Below, in pieces: positions 35,992 through 48,326 of a stretch of DNA of 64,000 bases. Position 1 is the stretch's first letter, and every line of letters starts with the position of its first letter. Location: assembly GCA_944326685.1 (NCBI GenBank), contig CALVEV010000006.1, forward strand, positions 1 through 64,000, given 5' to 3'. The position numbers were made by a program, and so were the translations under genes. The notes beneath the pieces are model-generated. The model made no database searches, was not told the origin of the DNA, and saw only the letters and a list, made by a program, of their open reading frames with translations. Origin of the DNA: Candidatus Gastranaerophilales bacterium (GTDB lineage Bacteria > Cyanobacteriota > Vampirovibrionia > Gastranaerophilales > Gastranaerophilaceae).

Positions 35992-36109
35992 GAATAAATT
36001 TATCCATAATCAATATATTACATTTTGGTACAAATGAAATCCTATAAATAATTTATCTACAGAGAGACATTATTATATTACCCCTCTACTTGCAAAATTT
36101 ATTGATATT

Positions 36110-36118
36110 TGCTAGTAT
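36110..36118 (+). promoter_or_regulatory. Extended -10 box of the HepT/MntA pair
   Basis: TGCTAGTAT lies 22 bp before the ATG at 36141, which is preceded by AGAGAGG. Confidence 0.5.
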
Positions 36119-36140
36119 TCGTTATGATAGAGAGGTTTAG

Positions 36141-36539
36141 ATGTCTAGATTAAAAGAGCGAATTGAAAATTTTAATAGCGCATATAGTATATTTTTTGAT
36201 GCTGTTAGTGCATATAAGAAGAATAATAAAGATGTCCTAATGCAAATGGCATTAGTTCAATCTTATGAAATTTGTTTTGAATTGGCTTGGAAAGTGTTGA
36301 AAGATTATCTTTTAACTAAGAATATAGAAGTTTTTACACCTAAGGATGTAATTAAAACATCGTTTAATACGCAAATTATACCAAATGGACAAATTTGGAT
36401 TGATATGGCAAATGATAGAAATTCTACCTCTCACGAATATAATATGGATAAAGTTAATATCATCTTAGAAAAAATTAGTACGGATTATGCTAAAGAATTA
36501 GCTGATTTTAAAGAAAAAATAAAGGGGTTTGATGAATAA
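36141..36539 (+). CDS. HEPN-domain toxin, HepT-like (HI0074 family)
   Basis: The 132-residue helical protein belongs to the nucleotidyltransferase-partner HEPN family; the RNSTSH segment gives the Rx4H motif in ANDRNSTSHEYN. In HepT/MntA systems the HEPN protein is an RNase toxin that MntA silences by adding AMP. The MntA gene overlaps it by 8 bp, so the pair is co-translated. Confidence 0.88.
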   Translation: MSRLKERIENFNSAYSIFFDAVSAYKKNNKDVLMQMALVQSYEICFELAWKVLKDYLLTKNIEVFTPKDVIKTSFNTQIIPNGQIWIDMANDRNSTSHEYNMDKVNIILEKISTDYAKELADFKEKIKGFDE

Positions 36540-36840
36540 TTTTGGATTACCAGAACGTACAATTAATGAGCTTATTGAGTATTTTAAAACAAAACCAGAA
36601 ATTGAACAGGTGAAAATTTTTGGATCTCGTGCTAAAGGGACATATAGAAATGGATCTGATATTGATTTTGCTATTTGGACAGATGAGCACAAATATTTTT
36701 CAAGATTTTTAGGAGAACTTGATGATTTACCAACCCCATACACTTTCGATTTAATTGATTATAAAACGTTGTCTCATGAAGGGATGAAAAATAGCATTGA
36801 TAGAGATGGTATAATTTTTTACAAAAGAGATTTTAACTAA
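36532..36840 (+). CDS. MntA-like minimal nucleotidyltransferase antitoxin
   Basis: 102 residues with GSRAKGTYRNGSDID, an exact GSx10DxD nucleotidyltransferase motif. Predicted to adenylylate its HEPN partner. AAAGGGG lies four bases before ATG 36532; the TTG at 36529 is less likely. Confidence 0.88.
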   Translation: MNNFGLPERTINELIEYFKTKPEIEQVKIFGSRAKGTYRNGSDIDFAIWTDEHKYFSRFLGELDDLPTPYTFDLIDYKTLSHEGMKNSIDRDGIIFYKRDFN

Positions 36841-37497
36841 ATATTAAAATGAGTTTAAAAATTTTAAAACTATTTAATTTTATATATAGCTTATTAAAAA
36901 TCGCGGGCGGAAAATCTAATACTAAAATTTAATGTAGAAATTGTAAATTAAATTGGGATTGTAATAATTAGCATTAAGATTTTGTCAAAATTCTAAGAGA
37001 GATTATAAAAAAAATAAAAATGTAAAAAACCTGTTATTTTATATGTTCTTTATCTGTTATATTGAAAATGCCGAAATCCGGCAATTCTATTGCCGAAATC
37101 CGGCAGTTTTATTGCCGATATTGGGTAGTTATATCTAAAGCCAATACTAAAAATATTTACTAACTAAAATTAAACTATCCTCTTATTTACCCCTCCCCAC
37201 CCCTTGCAAAATTTTGAAAAAAAGTGTATTATGTATATCACAAAATAAGAAATATTTTATAAGGTGTTAAAGCAGAAATTTTTATTAACAATTATTAAGA
37301 ATAATTGTTTTGCATGCCTTTATTCTGCTTGACTATGATGCTTGAAGTAGTACGATATTGTAACATGCTCAAAGTGTGGGGTATTGTCACGCTTTGAATG
37401 GTAAATGTAGTGTAAGAGGCTCATTAATACAGCGAAACAGCCTATATTAACCAAATTTTTATAGTACGTACATATATAGAACAGACGAGGTAAATTA
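36841..37497. other. 657-bp spacer before rpoB
   Basis: No credible gene is seen. It holds three 22-bp tandem units at 37069-37134, a C-rich patch with TTGCAAAATTT at 37186-37214, and an AACAATTATT/ATAATTGTT hairpin at 37287-37309. rpoB has GAGGT before its ATG and a possible TATAGT -10 at 37460-37465. rplKAJL, which often precedes rpoB, is absent, as in cyanobacteria. Confidence 0.55.
37069..37134. repeat. Three tandem 22-bp units with palindromic cores
   Basis: Units start at 37069, 37091 and 37113. The first two are TGCCGAAATCCGGCA plus a seven-base AT tail; TGCCG and CGGCA pair within each unit, and CGGCAAT/ATTGCCG pair across units. The third is diverged (TGCCGATATTGGG) but keeps the length and tail. 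Confidence 0.9.
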
Positions 37498-40400
37498 ATG
37501 TCGACAACAAAAAATGCAAAAAGAGTCACTCCAATGGGTATTCCAGCTACCAAATTGGATTATTTGCCTGACTTAATTGACATTCAAAAGAAATCTTTTG
37601 AATGGTTCCTAAAGGAAGGATTGAAAGAGGAGTTATTAGCATTTAGCCCTGTTAAAGACTATACAGGTCGTTTGGAATTACATTTCTTACCAAACTACAC
37701 ATTTGACAATGCTAAATATACAATCGAAGAAGCTAGAATTCACGATGCTACATATGCAAAACAGCTTCGTGTAATGGTTCGTTTAGTTAACCGTGATAGT
37801 GGGGAAATAAAAGAACAAGAAGTTTATATCGGTGATATCCCTACAATGACTGACAAAGGTACATTCATTGTAAACGGTGCAGAACGTGTAATCGTATCTC
37901 AAATCGTTCGTTCACCAGGGGTTTACTTCAAAAGAGAAGTATCTCCAACAGGAAAACGTTTATACAACGCAACTATGATTCCAAACCGTGGTGCATGGTT
38001 GAAGATTGAAACAGATGCTAACGATTTAATCTACATGAAGATAGACAAAAACAGAAAAATCTTAGCAACAACTGTATTAAAAGCAATGGGTATTACAGTT
38101 AATGAAATGGAATCTTTATTCACTCACTTTGATTTCTTAAAGAAAACATTGGATAAAGATACAACAGAAACAACTGATGATGCTTTAATTGATTTATACA
38201 AAAAATTAAGACCAGGTGATCCTGCTTCAGCTGCAGGTGGACGTCAAATCTTAGAATCACGTTTCTTTGATGAAAAGAAATATGATATCGGACGTGTTGG
38301 TCGTTATAAATTAAACAAAAAATTAAACTTAAATATTTCTAAGAACCAAAGAACATTAACAGTTCAAGATATCGTTGCATCTATTGAGTACTTAATCAAC
38401 TTAACATATGATGAAGGAACATTAGATGATATCGATCACTTAGGAAACAGAAGAATTCGTTCAGTTGGTGAGTTATTACAAAACCAATTCAGAGTTGGTT
38501 TATCAAGAATCGAAAGAATCGTTAAAGAAAGAATGACACTTCAAGATTCAGAAACATTAACACCATTGAACTTATTAAATACAAAACCATTGGTTGCTTC
38601 ATTGAAGGAATTCTTTGGTAGTTCACAGTTATCACAGTTCATGGACCAAACAAACCCATTAGCTGAATTAACACACAAACGTCGTATTTCAGCATTAGGG
38701 CCTGGTGGTTTACAAAGAGAAAGAGCAGGTTTCGCAGTTCGTGACATCCACCCTTCTCACTACGGTCGTATTTGTCCGGTAGAAACACCTGAAGGACCTA
38801 ACGCAGGTTTGATAGGTTCATTAGCAACTCACGCAAGAGTTAACGAATATGGTTTCATTGAATCACCATTCTTTGTAGTTAAAGATGGCAAGGTTACAGA
38901 AGAAGTTGTTTATATGACAGCTGACGAAGATGAAAACTTCCGTTGTGCTCCTGCTGATATCAAATTAAACAAAGACAATACAATTAAAGATGCACAAGTA
39001 CCTGTTCGTTACCGTTCAGAATTCACAATGTGTGAAGCATCAAAAGTCGACTATGTTGGGGTTTGTCCAATTCAGATTATCTCTGTTGCGACATCAGTAA
39101 TTCCATTCATTGAACACGACGATGCTAACCGTGCATTGATGGGTTCAAACATGCAACGTCAAGCCGTTCCATTATTAATAACAGAAAGACCTGTTGTTGG
39201 TACCGGTTTAGAAGCAAGAGCGGCGAAAGACTCAGGTATGGTAGTTGTATCACAAGTAGATGGTACAGTAGAACGTGTAGTAGGTGAAGAAATTGTTATT
39301 CGTGATATCCACGGAAAAGCTCACTTATATACATTAATGAAATATGTAAGATCAAACCAAGATACTTGTATTAACCAAAGACCTATCGTTCACGAAGGAG
39401 ACAAGGTTTATGCAGGAGATGTAATTGCAGATGGTGCTTCAACAAGTTGTGGTGAGTTATCATTAGGTAAAAACATTTTAGTAGCATATATGCCTTGGGA
39501 AGGATATAACTTCGAGGATGCGATTTTACTATCAGAACGTTGTGTACACGATGATATCTTTACATCACTACACATCGAAAAATTAGAAATAGATGCAAGA
39601 CAAACAAAACTTGGACCAGAAGAAATTACTCGTGAAATTCCAAACGTATCAGAAGATGCATTAAGACATTTGGATGAACGTGGAATTGTTCGTATCGGTG
39701 CAAGAGTTTATGCAGATGATATATTAGTTGGTAAAGTTACACCAAAAGGTGAATCTGAACACCCACCAGAAGAAAAATTATTAAGAGCAATCTTCGCAGA
39801 AAAAGCAAGAGATGTAAAAGATAATTCACTTCGTGTACCTCACGGAGAAGGTGGTAGAGTACTTGACGTAAAAGTATTCGACAGAGAAAAAGGTGATGAG
39901 TTACCTCCAGGAGCTAATACAGTAATAAGAGTTTATATTGCTCAAAAACGTAAAGTATCTGTAGGTGATAAATTATCAGGTAGACACGGAAACAAAGGTA
40001 TCGTTTCAAGAATACTTCCAAAAGAAGATATGCCATTCTTACCAGATGGTACTCCAGTAGATATCGTGTTAAACCCACTAGGTGTACCTTCTCGTATGAA
40101 CGTTGGTCAAACATATGAATGCTTACTAGGTTTAGCAGCATACTTGACAGGCGAACATTACGAAGCACCTTCTTTCGATGAAAGATATGGTGAAAACCAA
40201 TCAGAAATCGTAACAAGAGGCGAATTACTAAGAGGTATTAAAGAATCTGGTTGCGATTGGGTAAGAGAAGACGGTAAAGTTTATCTAATAGATGGTCGTA
40301 CAGGTGAAAGATTTGATAGACCAGTTGCAGTAGGTTTATCATACATCTTGAAACTTGTTCACCTTGTAGATGATAAGATTCACGCAAGAAGCACAGGACC

Positions 40401-40815
40401 TTACTCATTAGTTACACAACAACCATTAGGTGGTAAAGCACAATTCGGTGGTCAAAGATTCGGAGAAATGGAAGTTTGGGCACTTGAAGCTTATGGTGCA
40501 GCATATACTTTACAAGAAATGCTTACAATTAAATCCGATGATGTAAACGGAAGAAACAGAGCTTACGAATCAATCGTTAAGGGTGATAACATCCCAAGAC
40601 CTGGTATTCCAGAATCATTCAAGGTATTAGTAAGAGAACTTCAAAGTATAGGTTTAGACATTACTGTTGCTAAGAAAGATGGCGTTGAAGTTGATTTAAT
40701 GACAGATATGGATGATATGAGAAAAGCAGCTCCCAAAAGAACTCTTTCTGATATAGATTCTGAGTTATTAAATATCAATTTCTTTGATACATCTACAACA
40801 ATAGGCGAAATATAA
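37498..40815 (+). CDS. rpoB: DNA-directed RNA polymerase beta subunit
   Basis: The 1105-residue chain shows the beta core: [47 protein letters not shown] in two parts around the rifampicin pocket, [20 protein letters not shown] and the C-terminal [19 protein letters not shown]. Codon use is more regular than in neighbours, as in highly expressed genes. rpoC1 follows after 15 bp with GGAG. Confidence 0.98.
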   Translation: MSTTKNAKRVTPMGIPATKLDYLPDLIDIQKKSFEWFLKEGLKEELLAFSPVKDYTGRLELHFLPNYTFDNAKYTIEEARIHDATYAKQLRVMVRLVNRDSGEIKEQEVYIGDIPTMTDKGTFIVNGAERVIVSQIVRSPGVYFKREVSPTGKRLYNATMIPNRGAWLKIETDANDLIYMKIDKNRKILATTVLKAMGITVNEMESLFTHFDFLKKTLDKDTTETTDDALIDLYKKLRPGDPASAAGGRQILESRFFDEKKYDIGRVGRYKLNKKLNLNISKNQRTLTVQDIVASIEYLINLTYDEGTLDDIDHLGNRRIRSVGELLQNQFRVGLSRIERIVKERMTLQDSETLTPLNLLNTKPLVASLKEFFGSSQLSQFMDQTNPLAELTHKRRISALGPGGLQRERAGFAVRDIHPSHYGRICPVETPEGPNAGLIGSLATHARVNEYGFIESPFFVVKDGKVTEEVVYMTADEDENFRCAPADIKLNKDNTIKDAQVPVRYRSEFTMCEASKVDYVGVCPIQIISVATSVIPFIEHDDANRALMGSNMQRQAVPLLITERPVVGTGLEARAAKDSGMVVVSQVDGTVERVVGEEIVIRDIHGKAHLYTLMKYVRSNQDTCINQRPIVHEGDKVYAGDVIADGASTSCGELSLGKNILVAYMPWEGYNFEDAILLSERCVHDDIFTSLHIEKLEIDARQTKLGPEEITREIPNVSEDALRHLDERGIVRIGARVYADDILVGKVTPKGESEHPPEEKLLRAIFAEKARDVKDNSLRVPHGEGGRVLDVKVFDREKGDELPPGANTVIRVYIAQKRKVSVGDKLSGRHGNKGIVSRILPKEDMPFLPDGTPVDIVLNPLGVPSRMNVGQTYECLLGLAAYLTGEHYEAPSFDERYGENQSEIVTRGELLRGIKESGCDWVREDGKVYLIDGRTGERFDRPVAVGLSYILKLVHLVDDKIHARSTGPYSLVTQQPLGGKAQFGGQRFGEMEVWALEAYGAAYTLQEMLTIKSDDVNGRNRAYESIVKGDNIPRPGIPESFKVLVRELQSIGLDITVAKKDGVEVDLMTDMDDMRKAAPKRTLSDIDSELLNINFFDTSTTIGEI

Positions 40816-40830
40816 GGAGAAAATAAATAA

Positions 40831-42540
40831 ATGTCTACAAGTATTGATTATTTTGATTATATACGAATAAGTATAGCTTCACCTGAAAGAATCCTAAAAT
40901 GGTCATATGGTGAAGTAACAAAACCAGAAACAATTAACTATAGAACCTTAAAGCCTGAAAGAGATGGTCTTTTCTGCGAAAGAATCTTTGGGCCAACAAA
41001 GGATTGGGAATGTTTCTGCGGAAAATATAAAAGAGTACGTCATAAAGGTATCATTTGTGAACGTTGTGGTGTTGAAGTTACTGATTCAAAAGTAAGACGT
41101 CACAGAATGGGACACATTAAATTAGCTGCTCCTGTTTCTCACATTTGGTTCTTAAAAGGTATTCCATCATATCTTGGTTTACTTTTAGATATGACATTAA
41201 AAGATCTAGAACAAGTAATTTACTTCAACAATTACGTAGTAATGGATCCAGCAGATAGTCCATTCAAAAAACTTCAATTATTAACAGAAGAAGAATATGA
41301 AGACTATATTGCAGAAAATGAAGAATCTGAATTAAAAGTTGGTATTGGTTCTGAAGCAATCAAAGAATTGTTAGCAGAAATTGATATCAAAGAATTAGCA
41401 GAAGAAATCAGAACAGAATTAGCAGGTCACGTAACATCTGTTCAACGTAAGGGTAAGTTAATTAAGAGATTAAGATTATTAGATTCATTAATTTCTTCAG
41501 AAACTGATCCTACTTGGATGATAATGGATGTATTACCTGTAACACCACCAGATTTAAGACCAATGGTTCAATTAGACGGTGGAAGATTTGCAACATCAGA
41601 TTTAAATGATTTATATAGACGTGTAATCAACAGAAACAATCGTTTACAACGTTTATTAGAAATGGGCGCACCTGAAATTATTGTAAGAAACGAAAAACGT
41701 ATGTTACAAGAAGCAGTAGATGCTCTAATCGATAACGGAAGACGAGGAAGAACTGTTGTAGGTCCAAATAACAGAGCATTAAAATCATTATCTAACATTA
41801 TTGAAGGTAAACAAGGTCGTTTCCGTCAAAACTTGTTAGGTAAACGTGTTGACTACTCTGGTCGTTCAGTAATCGTAGTTGGTCCAACATTAAAATTGAA
41901 CCAATGTGGTTTACCAAAAGAAATGGCAATTGAATTATTCAAACCATTTGTAGTAAACAAACTTATTGAACGTGGATATGTTCAAAATATTAAGTCAGCT
42001 AAGAAGAAAATCGAACGTTCAGAAGAAATCGTTTGGGATATCTTAGAAGAGGTAATTGATGGACACCCAGTTATGTTAAACCGTGCACCGACATTACACA
42101 GACTTGGTATTCAAGCATTTGAACCAAAATTAGTAGAAGGTAGAGCAATTCAGTTACACCCATTAGTATGTACAGCATTTAACGCTGACTTCGATGGTGA
42201 CCAAATGGCTGTACACGTACCTTTATCAATAGAGGCACAAACAGAAGCTAGAATGTTAATGTTAGCAACAAATAATATTTTAGCTCCTGCAAACGGTCGT
42301 CCAATTATTACACCATCACAAGATATGGTATTGGGAATGTATTATTTGACTATATTAGAAAAACCAGACATGGAACCAGTTGGACACTTCTACAACTATG
42401 CTGATGCAATTTCAGCTTTAGAAGTAGGTGTAATTGATCTTCACGATAAGATTATTGTTCGTGATGAACATGGTAAGAGAATAGAAACTACTGCAGGAAG
42501 AATTATCTTCAACGAAGCAGTAAGATCAGCTCTAGTGTAG
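40831..42540 (+). CDS. rpoC1: RNA polymerase gamma subunit (N-terminal half of beta')
   Basis: 569 residues with the zinc-binding [20 protein letters not shown] and the catalytic [12 protein letters not shown] (three Mg-binding Asp). It ends about where cyanobacterial RpoC1 ends, with a proper stop and a 33-bp gap that holds the rpoC2 ribosome binding site. The split is therefore natural, not a frameshift, and is a mark of the cyanobacterial lineage. Confidence 0.98.
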   Translation: MSTSIDYFDYIRISIASPERILKWSYGEVTKPETINYRTLKPERDGLFCERIFGPTKDWECFCGKYKRVRHKGIICERCGVEVTDSKVRRHRMGHIKLAAPVSHIWFLKGIPSYLGLLLDMTLKDLEQVIYFNNYVVMDPADSPFKKLQLLTEEEYEDYIAENEESELKVGIGSEAIKELLAEIDIKELAEEIRTELAGHVTSVQRKGKLIKRLRLLDSLISSETDPTWMIMDVLPVTPPDLRPMVQLDGGRFATSDLNDLYRRVINRNNRLQRLLEMGAPEIIVRNEKRMLQEAVDALIDNGRRGRTVVGPNNRALKSLSNIIEGKQGRFRQNLLGKRVDYSGRSVIVVGPTLKLNQCGLPKEMAIELFKPFVVNKLIERGYVQNIKSAKKKIERSEEIVWDILEEVIDGHPVMLNRAPTLHRLGIQAFEPKLVEGRAIQLHPLVCTAFNADFDGDQMAVHVPLSIEAQTEARMLMLATNNILAPANGRPIITPSQDMVLGMYYLTILEKPDMEPVGHFYNYADAISALEVGVIDLHDKIIVRDEHGKRIETTAGRIIFNEAVRSALV

Positions 42541-42573
42541 GTTTTAAGTAAAAAGGTAAGGGAAATATAGAAA

Positions 42574-45500
42574 ATGGAAAACACATATACACATACAAAA
42601 CAAATTCCTGAGTTTATTAATAAACAAATGGATAAAGGTGGCTTAAAAAATCTACTTTCTCAAATTTATTTAGAGTACGGTGGAGCAAAAACTGCTGAAC
42701 TAGCAAATACTTTGAAGAATTTAGGTTATAAGTACGCAACAAAATCTGGTGTAACAATTTCAATTGCAGACTTATCTGTTCCTGATACTAAGAAAGCATT
42801 ATTAGAAGAAGCAGAAAAAGAGATTGAAAAATCTACACACAGATACTTAAAAGGTGAAATTACAGAAGTAGAAAGATATACAAAGGTTATCGATACTTGG
42901 TCAGAAACAACATCAAAATTAACAGATCAAGTAGTAGAAAACTTTGATAGATTAAACCCTGTATATATGATGGCATTCTCAGGAGCGAGAGGTAACTTAT
43001 CACAGGTATCACAATTAGTAGGTATGCGTGGTTTGATGGCAGACGCACAAGGTCAAATCATCGACTTACCTATTAAATCAAACTTTAAAGAAGGTCTATC
43101 AGTTACAGAGTACATCATTTCATCATATGGTGCACGTAAAGGTCTTGTAGATACAGCGTTGAAAACAGCTGACTCTGGTTACTTAACAAGACGTTTGGTT
43201 GACGTTGCTCAAGATGTAATCATTCGTGCAGAAGATTGTGGTGGCGATAAATATATTAATATGCAACCAATCACAGATGGTGACACAGTAATTGTTCCAT
43301 TAATCGACAGATTATTAGGTAGAACTGTTGCTCAAGATATTTTTGATACAGACGGAACAACATTGTTAGTAGCTAAAAATACAACAATGGACAGAAATGA
43401 TATCAAGAAAATTGCTCACTTAGATTTAAAAGAATTAAAAGTAAGATCAGGTTTAACTTGTAGCTTAGAATATGGTGTTTGTCAAAAATGTTATGGTTGG
43501 GCATTAACCAGTCAAAAATTAGTTGATGTAGGTGAAGCAATTGGTATTATCGCAGCACAATCAATCGGTGAACCTGGTACACAGTTAACAATGAGAACAT
43601 TCCACACTGGTGGTGTATTCAAAGGTGCTGGTGCAATGAAAACAGTTGAAACAATTGAAGCTGGTACTGTTTCATCAAAAATTAAAACAAGAGAATTAAG
43701 AACTCGTCACGGGGACGTTGTAAATGTAGCAATATTTGAAGGCGACGTTGAAGTTAAGGGTGCTAAATTTAATAAAAAATACCATATTCCAGCAGGTGCA
43801 ATTGTTCACTTTACAGATGGTATGGAAGTTAAAAAAGGCTATAAACTTTGTGAATTTGACCCTGTATCATCAGGAGATGGTAGCCGTTTAACAGAAAAAG
43901 CTACAAAGGATATTACATCAGATGTATCTGGTGAAGTATACTTTGAAGACTTTATCGCAGATGAAAAGAAAGACCGTCAAGGTAACATTTCAAGAATTGC
44001 AAACAAATCAGGTATTGTTTGGGTAATCGGTGGTGATGTTTATAACTTACCTGGTGGTTCTAAAATCTTAGTTGAAGACGGTCAAAAAGTTAAAACTGGT
44101 GAAGAACTTGCTGAAACAATGATTATTTGTGAACACGGTGGTGAAGTTCGTTACGGTTCAGACTTAGAAACTGAAGAAATTAAAGTTGATGGACAAAAGA
44201 TTAAGAAAATTGTTCAAGGTAAAGAATTAACAATTGTAATTGCATCATTGGCTCCATCAAATGCAACATTCGAACAAACTAAGAAAGAACAATTATGGAC
44301 AGTAGAAGATACTGAAGAAAAATACATTGTTAAGGCTCCAATCGATACTACAGTTGAAAATGGTATGGTTATTGCTGAGTTAGTAGATGATGAATATTCA
44401 GTAGAATCTTCAGGTGAAATCAGATACTTAGGTGTTGAAGTTGATGAAAATCAAATTATTACAACACCTGGTAATGTAGTATTTATCCCTGAAGAAATTC
44501 ACCAAATCAATAAAGATGCAACTTTAAAAATGGTTGATAACGGAACATTTGTTACAGCTGGTACAGAAGTTGTAAAAGACGTATATTGTCATATTGATGG
44601 TATTGTTGAGTTTAAAGAATTCAATGATGTAATCCACGAAATAACAATTCGTCCAGGTGAAGTTCATTCATTAGCAAATATTAACGAATTAAAAGTTGAT
44701 GAAGGAGAAGTTATCAAAAAAGGAACAGTTATTGCAGAAGGTATCAAAGCAAAAGAAACTTCTATTGTAACAATAATGGAATCTGATTTTGATGATTTAG
44801 ATATTGATGATTTAGATGAAGAAATTGATACAACAATGGGGATGGATGAGGAATCATTAGATGAAAAACCTATCCAAATATTGGTTCGCCCAGTACAGGT
44901 ATTAGATATACAACCTAAAAATGTATCAATTAAATTCAACACATCAGATGAATTAATTGATATCGTACCTGTAACTCAATTACAGTATAAAGATGGTGCA
45001 AGAGTAAGAAATCTTGATGGTGCAGCATTAACAAGAACAAGTTTAGTGTTACAAATGCAAGGTTACTTATCACACTTAAAAGGCTTAGTAGAGTTAGATT
45101 CTAACAACCAATTAAAAATAGTTGTATTAGAAACATTGATTGTACGTCGTGAATTAGAAGGTAATTCTAAGATGAATCAATCATTGCAAACAGCTTTACT
45201 AGTTAATAATGGTGAAATTATTGAGCCAAGAACCCCAGTTGCGAAAACAGAGGTATTGGCAATCAATAATGGTGTTGCATCAATCAAAACAACAGAAGGT
45301 GATATAAGAAGATTATTATTACATTCTGAAGAATTTGAAACAAAAGTAGCAATCAAAGGAAAAGCATCAGTAAAAGAAGGACAATTTGTAAAAATGGATT
45401 CAATTCTTTCAGACGGTGGAGATTTAGCTCCAGTATCTGGTCAAATTGTTTCAGTTTCAAAAGATTCTGTTTCAATAAGAAACGGACGTCCTTACTTAAT

Positions 45501-46440
45501 CAGCCCTGGTACACAATTACAGGTAGATGCTCATTCATTGGTATTACGTGGTGATATTTTAGCAACATTACTATACGAAAGACAAAAAACCGGTGACATC
45601 GTTCAAGGTTTGCCTCGTGTAGAAGAATTGTTAGAAGGTCGTAAACCAAAAGATTGCGCTATTTTAGCAGAATATGACGGTGTTGCAGAAATTGAAATTG
45701 AAGATGAAGTTCCAAGATTATTCTTAGTATCAGACGAAGAAGGAAGAAAAGAAATCAAATTCGCAATTGATGCAAGTATCGTTGTTCAAAATAAACAACA
45801 AATTAAGAAAGGTCAACCATTAACAAGTGGACCTTTAAACCCTCACGATGTAATCAGACTTTGTGGTCCTGAAGCTGCACAACAATATCTTGTAGACGAA
45901 GTACAACGTGTATACCGTTCACAAGGTGTAGAAATTGCAGATAAACACATCGAAATAATCGTTCGTCAAATGACTAAGAAGGTAAAAGTTGTAGAACCTG
46001 GTGATACAAACTTATTACCTGGCGAATTGATAGAGGTTCAAACATTTGAAAACGCTAACAAAGAAGTTAGAGAACGCGGTGGAGAAGAAGCAGTTTGTGA
46101 ACATATGTTGTTAGGTATTACTAAAGCATCATTAAACACAGAAAGCTTCATTTCAGCAGCTTCATTCCAAGAAACAACAAGAATCTTGACTGAAGCAGCA
46201 GTTGACGGTAAGAAAGACTTATTAAGAGGTTTGAAAGAAAACGTTATTATTGGTCGTTTAATACCAGCTGGTACAGGCTTCCATCACTTGAACTTTGCTA
46301 GTGAAGAAAGAGACAGAGAAGCTCAAAGAAGAGCAGCTGCTCAGCGTAATCAAGCAAGAAAACCAGCAGCAATCCTTGAAGAAATTGAAGGAATGTTTGG
46401 TTCTCCTGATTTGATTTCTGATGATACAATTATTGAATAA
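42574..46440 (+). CDS. rpoC2: RNA polymerase beta' subunit (C-terminal half) with large trigger-loop insertion
   Basis: The 1288-residue chain begins the C-terminal half ([22 protein letters not shown], bridge-helix region) and reaches the trigger loop [11 protein letters not shown] near residue 337. The conserved end resumes at [21 protein letters not shown] near 1006. About 570 residues lie between, many in beta-rich repeat units, with an Asp/Glu-rich linker near residues 735-765. This matches the SI3 insertion of cyanobacterial polymerases. Confidence 0.97.
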   Translation: MENTYTHTKQIPEFINKQMDKGGLKNLLSQIYLEYGGAKTAELANTLKNLGYKYATKSGVTISIADLSVPDTKKALLEEAEKEIEKSTHRYLKGEITEVERYTKVIDTWSETTSKLTDQVVENFDRLNPVYMMAFSGARGNLSQVSQLVGMRGLMADAQGQIIDLPIKSNFKEGLSVTEYIISSYGARKGLVDTALKTADSGYLTRRLVDVAQDVIIRAEDCGGDKYINMQPITDGDTVIVPLIDRLLGRTVAQDIFDTDGTTLLVAKNTTMDRNDIKKIAHLDLKELKVRSGLTCSLEYGVCQKCYGWALTSQKLVDVGEAIGIIAAQSIGEPGTQLTMRTFHTGGVFKGAGAMKTVETIEAGTVSSKIKTRELRTRHGDVVNVAIFEGDVEVKGAKFNKKYHIPAGAIVHFTDGMEVKKGYKLCEFDPVSSGDGSRLTEKATKDITSDVSGEVYFEDFIADEKKDRQGNISRIANKSGIVWVIGGDVYNLPGGSKILVEDGQKVKTGEELAETMIICEHGGEVRYGSDLETEEIKVDGQKIKKIVQGKELTIVIASLAPSNATFEQTKKEQLWTVEDTEEKYIVKAPIDTTVENGMVIAELVDDEYSVESSGEIRYLGVEVDENQIITTPGNVVFIPEEIHQINKDATLKMVDNGTFVTAGTEVVKDVYCHIDGIVEFKEFNDVIHEITIRPGEVHSLANINELKVDEGEVIKKGTVIAEGIKAKETSIVTIMESDFDDLDIDDLDEEIDTTMGMDEESLDEKPIQILVRPVQVLDIQPKNVSIKFNTSDELIDIVPVTQLQYKDGARVRNLDGAALTRTSLVLQMQGYLSHLKGLVELDSNNQLKIVVLETLIVRRELEGNSKMNQSLQTALLVNNGEIIEPRTPVAKTEVLAINNGVASIKTTEGDIRRLLLHSEEFETKVAIKGKASVKEGQFVKMDSILSDGGDLAPVSGQIVSVSKDSVSIRNGRPYLISPGTQLQVDAHSLVLRGDILATLLYERQKTGDIVQGLPRVEELLEGRKPKDCAILAEYDGVAEIEIEDEVPRLFLVSDEEGRKEIKFAIDASIVVQNKQQIKKGQPLTSGPLNPHDVIRLCGPEAAQQYLVDEVQRVYRSQGVEIADKHIEIIVRQMTKKVKVVEPGDTNLLPGELIEVQTFENANKEVRERGGEEAVCEHMLLGITKASLNTESFISAASFQETTRILTEAAVDGKKDLLRGLKENVIIGRLIPAGTGFHHLNFASEERDREAQRRAAAQRNQARKPAAILEEIEGMFGSPDLISDDTIIE

Positions 46441-46452
46441 TTGTCATAATTT

Positions 46453-46492
46453 AAAAGAGGGGGTTGTCTGATAGGCAATCCTCTCTTTTTTT
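46453..46492 (+). terminator. rpoB-rpoC1-rpoC2 terminator
   Basis: AAAAGAGGGGGTTG..CAATCCTCTCTTTTTT forms a long hairpin with small bulges and a T-run. Confidence 0.88.
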
Positions 46493-46530
46493 GTTATAAT
46501 TTCTTTGTACACATAGTAGGAGTTTTTATT

Positions 46531-46809
46531 ATGAAAATTAGAGCTAGTCACATTTTAGTTAAAACAGAAGATGAAGCTAAAAAATTATTAGAAGAAATCA
46601 AAAATGGTGCTGATTTTGCTGAATTAGCAAAAGAACATTCTTTATGCCCATCAGGTCGTGATGGTGGGGATTTGAGATTCTTCGGTAAAGGTATGATGGT
46701 TAAACCTTTTGAAGAAGCTGCTTTTGCGCTTAAAAAGGGTGAAGTTTCTGAACCTGTTGAAACTCAATTCGGTTGGCACTTAATTCAATTAACTGATATA
46801 CAAGAATAA
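46531..46809 (+). CDS. Parvulin-type peptidyl-prolyl isomerase, single domain
   Basis: 92 residues make one rotamase domain ([47 protein letters not shown]). No signal peptide, so it should be cytosolic, like E. coli PpiC. AGGAG precedes the ATG. Stop and next start overlap (TAATG). Confidence 0.95.
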   Translation: MKIRASHILVKTEDEAKKLLEEIKNGADFAELAKEHSLCPSGRDGGDLRFFGKGMMVKPFEEAAFALKKGEVSEPVETQFGWHLIQLTDIQE

Positions 46810-48326
46810 TGACTAATTTTGATTTAAAGAGTTATGGAGTTGACTATTTATTAGTCAACTCCACTAATAAATTTTTATTAGAGTATGTCCCTATAGAAGA
46901 AAATTCTGTTAATAAATTAACAGGTTTTACTGGAGATGTCGGAGATGCTCTAATTTGTCCTGATGGGAAAATTTTACTGTTTGTTGATTCTCGTTTTCAT
47001 ATCCAAGCAGATAGAGAAGTTGACCATTCAAAAGTTGAAGTTGTAAAATTACAATTAGGGCAAAAAATTAAAGATGAAATTTGTATAAGAATTAAGCCTA
47101 ATTCAACATTAGGAGTAGATTTATCAAAACTATCACAGGCAAGATTTGAATATTTATCTGCTTTATTGAATGAATTGAATGTAAAAATAAAGGATTGTTC
47201 AACTAATGAGAAATGTCGCAGTGGTGAATTTGTTAAAGTAGATGATTTTAAGCAAATAGAAGATAATATTTTAATAACCAAATCAGAAGAAATTTCTTAC
47301 GTTTGTGGGATTAGAAGTTTTAGTTATAATTATTCAACCAAAGTTGATGGCAAATTGCTAATAATAAATGGCGATCCTGTTTTATTTACGGATTATAAAG
47401 GGGATATGGATACAAGACCATTAAATGAATTTGATGAATTTATAAAAAGAATTGATTTGCCAATAAAAGTTGATAAGACTTCTGTTAGTGCAAAAGATTA
47501 TTCATTGATAAAAAATCCTGTACCTATTAAATCGCCTATAAAAGAAATTAAGTCTATCAAAACAAAAGAAGAAATAGAACATATGAAATATTGTTTTGAA
47601 ATGACTGATAGGGCTTTAAAAGATACTAGAGATTGGATTTATGCTAATGATAATATATCTGAGTATGATATTGCAGAAGAATTAGAGAAAAACTTTAGAA
47701 AGTATGGAGCAAAATCCTTAAGTTTTCAATCAATTGTTGCTATAAATGAGAATTCAGCATTAGCTCATTATAATAGACTTGATAAAAACAAAACATTGAA
47801 TAATGGTGATTTAGTATTGATTGATTGTGGAGCATATTATGATAAAGGATATGCAACAGATATTACAAGAGTTTTTGTGAAAGGTAAGCCATCAAAACTT
47901 CAAAAAGAAGTTTATACAAATGTATTAAAAGTATTTTTAAATTGTTATAATTATCAGATGACAAAAGAAACATCTGGATTTGAGATTGATAAATTAGCGC
48001 ATCATATTTTTGATATGAATAAAATTGAAGGGTTTGAATTTTCACACGGTTTAGGACATGGGGTTGGAATTTCAGTTCACGAAACACCACCTAATTTATC
48101 AAAAAATGAAGTTGCCAAAACTGTAATAAAAGAAAATATGTGTTTCACAATAGAACCAGGCTTGTATAATGAAAAAGAGTTTGGGGTTAGATTAGAAAAC
48201 ACTTGTCATCTTGAAAATGGTGAAATAGTTTCTTTTGCAAAAATGTGTTTTGAAAAAAAACTTATTGATATGTCAATGTTAACAGATATCGAAAAAGAGT
48301 ATTTAAAAGAATTTGAGGTCTTATAA
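46809..48326 (+). CDS. M24B metallopeptidase, Xaa-Pro aminopeptidase
   Basis: The 505-residue protein has two creatinase-type domains and a C-terminal pita-bread domain with the metal ligands: LIDCGAYYDKGYATDITRVF (two Asp), GLGHGVGISVHE (His), CFTIEPGLY (Glu) and FGVRLENTCHL (Glu). It removes N-terminal residues before proline, by family. Coupled to the genes on both sides by one-base overlaps. Confidence 0.93.
   Translation: MTNFDLKSYGVDYLLVNSTNKFLLEYVPIEENSVNKLTGFTGDVGDALICPDGKILLFVDSRFHIQADREVDHSKVEVVKLQLGQKIKDEICIRIKPNSTLGVDLSKLSQARFEYLSALLNELNVKIKDCSTNEKCRSGEFVKVDDFKQIEDNILITKSEEISYVCGIRSFSYNYSTKVDGKLLIINGDPVLFTDYKGDMDTRPLNEFDEFIKRIDLPIKVDKTSVSAKDYSLIKNPVPIKSPIKEIKSIKTKEEIEHMKYCFEMTDRALKDTRDWIYANDNISEYDIAEELEKNFRKYGAKSLSFQSIVAINENSALAHYNRLDKNKTLNNGDLVLIDCGAYYDKGYATDITRVFVKGKPSKLQKEVYTNVLKVFLNCYNYQMTKETSGFEIDKLAHHIFDMNKIEGFEFSHGLGHGVGISVHETPPNLSKNEVAKTVIKENMCFTIEPGLYNEKEFGVRLENTCHLENGEIVSFAKMCFEKKLIDMSMLTDIEKEYLKEFEVL

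Noticed and set aside
37069..37134. CRISPR array
   Set aside because: Period of 22 bp, only three units, no unique spacers and no cas gene.
37320..37553. 77-codon minus frame over the rpoB start
   Set aside because: It overlaps the rpoB start, has no ribosome binding site and no recognisable protein character.
40831..46440. Possible frameshift or nonsense mutation splitting rpoC
   Set aside because: rpoC1 and rpoC2 each have proper ends, and a ribosome binding site lies in the 33-bp gap; the split is the normal state in the cyanobacterial lineage.
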